A stretch of 39,737 bases of DNA from Pseudonocardiales bacterium (GTDB lineage Bacteria > Actinomycetota > Actinomycetes > Mycobacteriales > Pseudonocardiaceae): positions 1 through 39,737 of the forward strand of contig JAHEXI010000029.1 in the NCBI GenBank assembly GCA_023252195.1, given 5' to 3'. This document shows, piece by piece, positions 33,800 to 39,737 of this stretch. Numbering within the stretch: position 1 is the stretch's first letter; each line of letters begins with the position of its first letter. A program made the translations under genes and the position numbers. The notes beneath the pieces are model-generated. The model was given only the letters and a program-made list of their open reading frames with translations, was not told the origin of the DNA and did no database searches.

Positions 33800-36676
33800 G
33801 TGAAAACGGATAGTGCTGCGGACGAGCGTGGGTCGGGAGCCATGTTGCTCCTGGAACGCGAAGGGGAACTGGCCGCCCTAGATGCGCTCGTCGCTGCCAC
33901 CGCCGCTGGCAGGGGGCGCGTGGTTCTGGTGGAAGGACCTGCAGGGATCGGTAAGAGTCGGCTGCTTGGCGAGGTATGCAACCGTGCAACGTCGCTTGGC
34001 TTTCGGGCGCTCACGGGCAGCGGCGGAGAGTTGGAGCGCGAGTTTGCGTTCGGGGTGGCACGTCAGCTGTTGGAACCCGCAATCACGGATTCAGCCGATG
34101 GGCAGTGGGAGGGGTTGTGGTCTGGCGCTGCCCGCTTCGCCGAGCCGGTGTTCGCCTATCTTGATGTTGAAGTAGGCGAAGCGGGGACTCCGTCCCAAGC
34201 GATTTTGCACGGGTTGTTCTGGTTGACGGCTAACCTGTCCGAGCGCACACCGCTGCTGGTGGTCATCGACGACCTGCACTGGGCTGATCCGCCGTCGTTG
34301 CGTTTTGTGAGCTATCTGGCGCGGCGGGTGGAACGGCTGCCGGTGCTGGTCATGTTGGCTGCCCGGCCCGCTGAGCCGGGGACAGACGCCAGTTTGGCCG
34401 CTCAACTGATCGATTCGTTGGGCGCTTCGGTGATCCGTCCCCAGCCATTGAGCCCTCGCGCCGTGAGCGCCATCGTCCGTGCTGAGTTGGGTTCGGTGGC
34501 GGGTGAGCGGCTGTGTGCAGCCTGTCATGAGGCGACGGGAGGTAATCCGTTTCTGTTGGGTGCCGTCGTCGAGGAGCTGCGTGGTCTCGGAGAGTTGAGC
34601 GGAGTCCGTCCGGATATGGTGCGTCAGCTTGGCTCGGAGCGAATCGCGGTGGCGGTGTTGTTGAGGGTGGGCAGGTTGGGCGCGCCCGCGTCGGTGCTTG
34701 CGCGGGCGATCGTGGTGCTGGGTGAGCGGGCTGAGTTGGCGTGCGCAGCTGCGCTGGCCGGCCTCGACACGGTCACTGCGGGAGGGATTGTGGATGCGCT
34801 GGTCGATGCGGCCGTGCTGAAGCGTGGTCGTCCTCTCCGGTTCGTGCACCCGATCGTGCGGACCGCTATCTATGGGGATCTTGCCGCCACTGAGCGCGTG
34901 CAATTGCACGCTCGGGCGGCGCGGCTGCTGTCCGAGAACGGGGCTGACATCGACACGGTGGCCGTGCATCTGCTGGCCACCGAGGGCCACGGGGATCCGT
35001 GGACTGTGCAGGGTCTGCGGGCTGCTGCGGCTGCGTCGCTGGGTCGCGGTGCGCCGGAGATGGCGGTCGGGTTTCTGCGGCGTGCGCTGCGGGAGCCGCC
35101 GGCAGAGTCCCTGCGGCCTGCTCTGTCGCTGGAGCTGGGCGTGGCCGCCGCCCGCGCGGGTGATCTCGATGCGGCGGAGTTGCTGCGGACTGCGGTCACG
35201 TTGACCGCTGACCCGGTCACTTGTGCCACAGCGGCCGTGGAGTTGGCGTCGGTGTTGCTGGCTGCCGGGCAGATCGACGAGGCCGTCGAGGTGCTCGAGC
35301 GAGGGTTGGCCGCGGTCGAGAACGCCGACACCGAACTCGCCTGCTTGGTGGAGGCGAATCTGTTGTTGATGGGCGTGTGTACGGCGGCGGCGCAGCGGCG
35401 TCTGCGTGACCGGTTGGATTGCACAGTCGAGCGGCTGCCCGCGCTGCCCGTGAGGTCTGCGCGGATACTGGTCGCTCCGTTGATCGTGCATCTCGCCTTC
35501 CGCGGTGCGACGGCAACCGAGCTGGCGGCCTACGCCGAGCGCGCCCTTTTCGGCGGGCAGCTGGTGCGGGAGCTATCGGCTACCTCCTCGCTGCCCTACC
35601 CCCCGATGATCATGCTCAGCTACGTCGATCGCGCTCAGACAGCCGAGCAGGCGCTGGATGACGCGTTCGCACAAAGCAGCGCCCGCGCCTCGGTCGTAGG
35701 TCTGGTCCTGAGCTCAGGCTTCCGCGCATTGGTCCGCTTCCGGCGGGGGAACCTGGCCGGCGCACAATCGGACGCGGAGAGTTGCCTGGAGCTGGCCCTC
35801 GAGGCCGGCCTGGCGCGGTTCGACCGACTCGCGGTCGCCATGCTCATCTCGGTCTTCATCGAGCAGGGGCGCATTAGCGACGCGCAGGCCGTGCTCGACC
35901 GGCTGACGGTGGTCGCGATCGATGACCCGGACGGTCCGCCGGCAGGCACCCTGCTGCGCGACAGCCGCGGATGGCTCAACCTCGCTCAAGGCGACGCGCA
36001 CAGTGCGCTGGCCAACTTCGATGCCATCCGCTGCTGGGAGCAGGATTTCGGCGCGACCGGTGGAGTGGTGCAAGTCTCCTGGCGGATCGGCGCGACCCTG
36101 GCAAACCTGCGAATGGGCGAGCGCGCCGAGGCGCTACGGCTGGCCGACGAGCAGATGATCCTCGCCCAGCGCTTCGGTGCCGCTTCAGCCATCGGTGCCG
36201 CCCAGCGCGCACTCGGCCTTGCCCTAGGAGGGCAGGACGGCATCACCTCGCTCACCCGAGCCGCGCTGACCCTCGAAGACTCACCAGCCAGGCTCGACCA
36301 TGCCCGAGCGCTCATCGACCTAGGCGCAGCACTACGGCGGGTCGGGAAGCGGTCCCAGGCCCTTGGGCCATTGCGTCAGGGGATGGACCTCGCCCACCGT
36401 TGCGGCGCGGCCGCGCTCGCCGCAGGCGCACATCACCAGCTCGTCGCCGCCGGTGCGCGGCCACGGCGGCTGGCCGTATCCGGTCGCGAGGCCCTCACCC
36501 CCAACCAGCAACGGGTTGCCGAGCTCGCGGCCGGGGGAATGAGCAACCTCGACATTGCCCACACACTGTTCGTCACCGTCCGCACCGTAGAGATGCACCT
36601 GTCCAACGCCTACGCCAAGCTCGGCATCACCTCCCGACACCAGCTACCCACCGCCCTCACAGAAGCCACCCAGTAG
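33800..36676 (+). CDS. LAL-type LuxR transcriptional regulator
   Basis: At 958 residues it has the size and layout of large ATP-binding LuxR regulators. The N-terminal AAA/STAND ATPase has Walker A GPAGIGKS (46-53) and Walker B LLVVIDDLHWAD (about 150-161). A long helical TPR-like middle follows (about 370-880). The C-terminal LuxR HTH comprises LTPNQQRVAELAAGGMSNLD, IAHTLFVTVRTVEMHLSNAY and AKLGITSRHQL (about 897-950). LAL proteins often activate secondary-metabolite or sugar-metabolism genes, and no such cluster is next to it here. The start could also be the ATG at 33842, just before LLLEREGELAALD. The gene is intact and is the main cargo of the I-J segment. Confidence 0.92.
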   Translation: MKTDSAADERGSGAMLLLEREGELAALDALVAATAAGRGRVVLVEGPAGIGKSRLLGEVCNRATSLGFRALTGSGGELEREFAFGVARQLLEPAITDSADGQWEGLWSGAARFAEPVFAYLDVEVGEAGTPSQAILHGLFWLTANLSERTPLLVVIDDLHWADPPSLRFVSYLARRVERLPVLVMLAARPAEPGTDASLAAQLIDSLGASVIRPQPLSPRAVSAIVRAELGSVAGERLCAACHEATGGNPFLLGAVVEELRGLGELSGVRPDMVRQLGSERIAVAVLLRVGRLGAPASVLARAIVVLGERAELACAAALAGLDTVTAGGIVDALVDAAVLKRGRPLRFVHPIVRTAIYGDLAATERVQLHARAARLLSENGADIDTVAVHLLATEGHGDPWTVQGLRAAAAASLGRGAPEMAVGFLRRALREPPAESLRPALSLELGVAAARAGDLDAAELLRTAVTLTADPVTCATAAVELASVLLAAGQIDEAVEVLERGLAAVENADTELACLVEANLLLMGVCTAAAQRRLRDRLDCTVERLPALPVRSARILVAPLIVHLAFRGATATELAAYAERALFGGQLVRELSATSSLPYPPMIMLSYVDRAQTAEQALDDAFAQSSARASVVGLVLSSGFRALVRFRRGNLAGAQSDAESCLELALEAGLARFDRLAVAMLISVFIEQGRISDAQAVLDRLTVVAIDDPDGPPAGTLLRDSRGWLNLAQGDAHSALANFDAIRCWEQDFGATGGVVQVSWRIGATLANLRMGERAEALRLADEQMILAQRFGAASAIGAAQRALGLALGGQDGITSLTRAALTLEDSPARLDHARALIDLGAALRRVGKRSQALGPLRQGMDLAHRCGAAALAAGAHHQLVAAGARPRRLAVSGREALTPNQQRVAELAAGGMSNLDIAHTLFVTVRTVEMHLSNAYAKLGITSRHQLPTALTEATQ

Positions 36677-37152
36677 CACCGCCCCCACAAGCTCGAAGCC
36701 CGATCTGACCAGAGCCACTGCAGCGCACGTAGCGTTGCCGCCTCGACGGGAACGACGACTACCGGCAATATCGGGTACTTGTCTCGCCAGGATGCGGCAC
36801 CGCAGCATCTCTCCTGGGGGCCGATGTCACCTCAGTCGGGTTTCCCACGCTAAGAAAGCCGCTCAATTAGCCAACCGTTTCAGACATCGGCCCGGCCGGA
36901 AGCACGACAAAACGGGCGCTCGACAGGAACGAGACTGCGGGGATTGGCCATTTATCCCGGCACCTGGGGCGGCCACGACCGACGCGGAGTTGACGCTCCG
37001 TGCGCGGGCCTGTACCGCCGCAGATGTTTTCTGAGAAAGTCAACAGGCCTTCGGTTAACTCTTCGGTTCCCACCGTCGCGAGACGTGGCGGGCGGAGGTT
37101 ATGTTGCTAAGGACATAGTTTAGATCGACCTTATCCTAAGGAGAGTCCTCAG
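36677..37152. other. Intergenic region upstream of the small cysteine protein
   Basis: No gene is visible on either strand. The last 60 bases are AT-richer than their surroundings and end in CTAAGGAGAGTCC, a strong ribosome site for the ATG at 37153. The region probably holds its promoter, but I cannot define -35 and -10 elements. Confidence 0.4.
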
Positions 37153-37434
37153 ATGGCTGAAATATCGTCGCCGGCAGTGTACCAGGCTGAAGAAACTCAG
37201 TCAGGACTAGACATGACTGTTCAGACCTCCGCCGTGTCCTTGGCTGCCCTTGTACCCCCGCAAGTGAATACCTTTCAGCATACATGGCGATTCTGCAGGA
37301 AATGCTATTCACTTTATTTCAACGGTTATGCTGGTTACGGGGTTTGTCCTGCGGGGGGCGGGCATGACGGACAAGGCTGGGACTTCTATCTTCCCGCTGA
37401 TACAAACAATCTAAGGCCACCGGCCGCCTACTGA
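37153..37434 (+). CDS. Small protein with a WRFCRKC...GVCPAGGGHD unit
   Basis: The 93-residue product has an N-terminal part of about 43 residues without cysteines (MAEISSPAVYQAEETQSGLD, VQTSAVSLAALVPP). One compact unit follows: WRFCRKCYSLYF, NGYAGYGVCPAGGGHDGQ and GWDFYLPA. The CxxC pair, the later C and the conserved histidine suggest metal binding. This unit is known as a repeat in larger secreted or lectin-like proteins, where it recurs several times. A single copy with a leader-like front is unusual. The codon use is less GC-rich than the neighbours, which fits recent acquisition. AAGGAG precedes the ATG. The function is unknown. Confidence 0.7.
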   Translation: MAEISSPAVYQAEETQSGLDMTVQTSAVSLAALVPPQVNTFQHTWRFCRKCYSLYFNGYAGYGVCPAGGGHDGQGWDFYLPADTNNLRPPAAY

Positions 37435-37618
37435 CGCAGGCTCGCGGCCCACCGATCAAGACTGGTCTACCGTGGTCCACTCCCGGCTCCGTTGTCCCGG
37501 ACGGGCGCACCGTAAGTCGACCCACCCCGCTCCCACCCGAAGCGAGGTAACCGACGGGACCAACGGCGCCGGGAGCCTTATTCACAAGCCGCGAAGAAGT
37601 AAAGGCCGATGACGGCTT

Positions 37619-38149
37619 TTAGCATGCGGCCTTGTTCACGCCAAGGTGCTGCCAACGTACGGCGCGTTCGAGCGCGCCACGGATGACGTAGTGAATCTTG
37701 CGAGTGGTGCTGGTGCTCAGCGGCCGGCAGACATGTCCTGCGGAGGGTCGTCCTGAGCACAGCTCGCGGCAGCGATGCAGTCGCGCATAGAAGCGCTCCA
37801 GCAGCTCCGCATCGAGCTTGCTCGCCAGCATGTTCCCGAGCGGCGGCAGGATGTAGAGGCGAATCAGATCGTCGTACCGCTCGCGAGTGGTGTCCTCCAG
37901 ATCGGCGACGTCGAGCCACTGAGCAAGAGTCTGCCGGACGGTGATGGCCGTCTTCGGGTGCCGACCTTCGTCGACTTGGCTCTGAAGACGGGTCAGCGCT
38001 CGTTCCGCGCCGTCACACGTCGTGGCCGTCTCGCGTAGGTACCGCTCCTTGCCGGTCAGCGGGTCGGTACCGGTGTAGACGATCGCCTGAAAGCTGCCGG
38101 ACGGCAGGGTCCGGATGTGCCCGCGCGGTCGGCGTCGGCGTGGAGGCAT
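37619..38149 (-). pseudogene. Tyrosine integrase, N-terminal half only
   Basis: The 176-residue frame has the AP2-like arm-binding domain (GHIRTLPSGSFQAIVYTGTD, GKERYLRETATTCDGAERAL). The SAM-like core-binding domain follows (TVRQTLAQWLDVADLEDTTR, RYDDLIRLYILPPLGNML, STSTTRKIHYVIRGALERAV). It ends at RWQHLGVNKAAC, just where the catalytic domain should begin, so the R-H-R-Y residues are absent and it cannot recombine DNA. The truncation point at 37619 abuts unrelated sequence. Its start lies 18 bp from an exact arm repeat and 84 bp from the core of module J, the standard arrangement of int next to attP. It is the most likely descendant of the integrase that built the array. Confidence 0.88.
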
Positions 38150-38166
38150 GCGCGGACGGTAACGAT

Positions 38167-38470
38167 TTCATTGCACGAACCCTTGCACGACACCATGAAC
38201 AGCGGACGTCCTACGTTTTCGCTGTTCAGGCGTGGCGCCCCCGGCAGGATTCGAACCTGCGCTCCCGCCTCCGGAGGCCGGTACAACCCAGATCATCCCT
38301 GTCTCTGGTGTCCTCCCCTTTCCGTTTGCCCTGCTCAGCCTGTCCTGAGTGGCCGTGGTGTCGTGTGGTTCATTGCACGAACCCTTGCACGAACGGCGAT
38401 CTTCGCCGACCACGTTCGAGGACTGCGCCGCCTGGTCACCACCTGCGGTGACATGCGTTGCTCCCTGGGC
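38167..38470 (-). repeat. Attachment module J: int-side arm, complete core and class I arms
   Basis: Three parts are present. An arm pair TTGCACGAACCCTTGCACGA lies at 38171-38190 on the integrase side. The full core is at 38233-38281. A right flank nearly identical to module H follows, with a second arm pair at 38373-38392. Having arms on both sides of a core makes this the only site in the window with an attP-like layout. Confidence 0.9.
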
Positions 38471-38555
38471 ACCCTCACCATGATCAGACCCGCGCGGTAG
38501 CCGGTCTGCGCAACCCTTTGCCGTGCGATGTCCGCCCTTGCCGACGAGTGGACGT

Positions 38556-39640
38556 TCAGGTGGTCTGTCGTTTCTGTCGGCGCAGGGCTGTTGCGGTCGG
38601 GGCGGGCAATGCTCTGGGGAGCGTGAGTACGTACGGGAAGGTCCGGTTGCTGGTCTGTGAATGTATCTCGGTGGCCTGTTTTTGTAGTATGCGCAGGAGT
38701 TCTTCGCGGCTCCGAGTTTGGCTGCGGCGCACTTGGTTTTCCGGTCGTCGGCAGTCCACAAGTCCAGCGGGTACCAGCCGATGAGGTAGACGCCTGCATC
38801 GGTTTGTGCTGCGGGGAGGTATCGGTCCGCGAGTTGGGTTCTTTGCGCGGTGGGGACCGCGTCGTGCCAGCAGCCTTGATCTCGATGGGGACGGTGACCG
38901 TCGTTGCCGTGTCGAGGGTGGCGGCTGGGGCGATGGCTTCGACGAGGATGTCAGGTCGTTCGCCGGAATCGCCCGCGTCGGTGGGTTTTATGACGACTTC
39001 GCGGTTGATGACGATGGCTCGGCGCGCGAGTCTGAGGTCGAGTTCGTGGGCGATGTAGGAGGCGAGTCCGCCTTCGAGCTTGGAGCGTCAGACGATAGGG
39101 CGGCGGTCCCCTTTGGGGAGCCTTTGGGGAGCCTTTGGGGACTGGTGCTCGTTCACGGTCCCACAGCAGGTTCGGGTGGCTGTCCAGGTCGCGGTCGATC
39201 TCGGTGATTGTGTCGATGAGGAGCTCGGCCAGTTGCATGGCGGTGCGGATGACCCGCCGGTCTGGATCGGCGAGTAGTGCGATTACCTGCTCAGCGTTGA
39301 GCAGGACGGTGGCGTGGGTTTGGGTTCGACGTCGGGCGGCGCCCAGGGCGGCTTGGAGGCCAAGGATGTCGGGGAAGCTCTCGACGAGGGTGCGGATGCC
39401 GCGTACGGCTTCCGGGTGCCGCGGCGGGATAGGACGCCGAGCAGGGCGTTACGCTAGTCGTGGATGGACTGTTTCCTGGGCACAAAGCCTGTTCGGTAGA
39501 CCTCGGTGTCGGGTGGGGCGACTTCGGCGAGCCAGCGGTAGGCCTCGGTCAATTCGGTGTCGGAGAGAGCGTCAGCGACGGTGTCGGTGTGGCTTGTGGT
39601 GGCGCACGCCATTGCCCAGTGGACCGTACCCGATCTTGTA
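38556..39640 (-). pseudogene. C-terminal part of a large protein with a PD-(D/E)XK-like domain, several frameshifts
   Basis: Reading leftward on the minus strand, the pieces are DTELTEAYRWLAEVAPPDTE and QALLGAARRRTQTHATVLL-like helices. AMQLAELLIDTITEIDRDLD and SHPNLLWDRER follow. Then come SKLEGGLASYIAHELDLRLA, VVIKPTDAGDSGERPDILVE, TTVTVPIEIK, and WHDAVPTAQRTQLADRYLPA with DAGVYLIGWYPLDLW. It ends QKATEIHSQTSNRTFPYVLT and RQKRQTT. ERPDILVE followed by PIEIK fits the D...ExK signature of a restriction-endonuclease-like fold. Similar C-termini occur in very large actinomycete proteins, possibly NACHT/HEAT-type defence proteins, but that is recall and not shown here. Four or more shifts break the frame, and the IS3 end near 39640 removes the rest. 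Confidence 0.6.
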
Positions 39641-39737
39641 GACACCCGTTGTGACTGCCGCTGATTGCCAGCGGAGGAAATCGCGTGGCGACACGCCGAA
39701 GCTTCACCCAGGAATACAGGGAGCAGGCCGTTAGCCT
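39640..39737 (+). mobile_element. Left end of an IS3-family element
   Basis: TAGACACCCGTTGTGACT near 39640 looks like an IS3-type terminal repeat and is followed at once by a transposase start. The element runs off the right edge. It interrupts the large decayed gene on its left. Confidence 0.6.
39685..39737 (+). CDS. IS3-family transposase OrfA, N-terminus only
   Basis: GTG at 39685, preceded by GGAGG, begins VATRRSFTQEYREQAVS. This is the usual opening of IS3 OrfA proteins (RRSFTxEyrxqAVxLV...), the HTH subunit of the OrfAB transposase. Only 17 codons lie in the window. Confidence 0.75.
   Translation, partial: MATRRSFTQEYREQAVS

Noticed and set aside
34091-35491. Minus-strand frame of 466 codons
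   Set aside because: It is antisense to the conserved LAL regulator, which has clear ATPase and HTH motifs, and its composition (Q, R, H rich) is that of a shadow frame.
18900-38392. CRISPR array from the recurring TTGCACGA repeats
   Set aside because: Copies are kilobases apart and tied to att flanks, with no regular spacers and no cas genes.
18805-38470. Class 1-type integron with attC sites
   Set aside because: The repeated sites are tRNA halves with direct arm repeats and not folded attC palindromes, and the integrase fragment has an AP2/SAM-type N-terminus unlike IntI. The comparison is only by layout.

Overview
The window looks like an accessory region from a high-GC filamentous actinomycete, probably Pseudonocardiales or Streptomycetales. 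The basis is strong G/C third-position bias, a DUF397 protein, XRE/NUDIX and HxlR genes, a rifamycin monooxygenase with a HelR fragment, a LuxR-type LAL regulator, DUF6247 and Phd/PIN toxin-antitoxin pairs. It holds few intact housekeeping-type genes and many relics of mobile DNA. No intact tRNA, no rRNA and no CRISPR array was seen.

Layout. 1-119 is the end of an IS21-like element. 239-4653 holds small metabolic and regulatory genes: SRPBCC, a membrane protein, NmrA and HxlR. A divergent HxlR/membrane-protein unit occurs twice there, once broken and fused to an ERCC4-nuclease fragment. 4951-5597 holds an IS6 relic and a 45-bp tRNA-Phe 3' fragment, the scar of an integrated element. 5888-8828 is a well-bounded IS21-family element with perfect 18-bp ends. 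8882-10237 encodes a repetitive membrane protein, and 10370-11835 a frameshifted large serine recombinase. 12057-14030 is an unusual DUF397/propeller/discoidin fusion. 15366-18739 is a decayed rifamycin-resistance locus: an RAE-like palindrome, a deleted glycosyltransferase, intact rox and a truncated helR. A truncated XRE regulator and a NUDIX gene follow.

From about 18.8 kb to 38.5 kb the DNA is divided by at least nine partial or complete copies of one attachment module. A complete copy has a shared left flank, a 49-bp 3' fragment of what looks like tRNA-Arg(CCG), and a right flank with paired arm-type repeats. The segments between modules carry mostly small cargo. Most short segments hold a toxin-antitoxin pair: HTH/PIN, BrnT-like/RHH, Phd/PIN and RelE/DUF6247. 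Larger segments add an uncharacterised four-gene set, a methyltransferase or a LAL regulator. A truncated tyrosine integrase sits beside the last module with an identical arm repeat upstream of its start. I read this as repeated integration and collapse of islands at one tRNA gene, leaving a cassette-like array stabilised by toxin-antitoxin modules. The parent tRNA gene is expected to the right of the window. The last kilobase is a decayed gene with a PD-(D/E)XK-like C-terminal domain, cut by an IS3 element at the right edge.

Many otherwise good genes carry single-base frameshifts. Either the region is decaying or the assembly has indel errors, and the sequence alone cannot separate the two.
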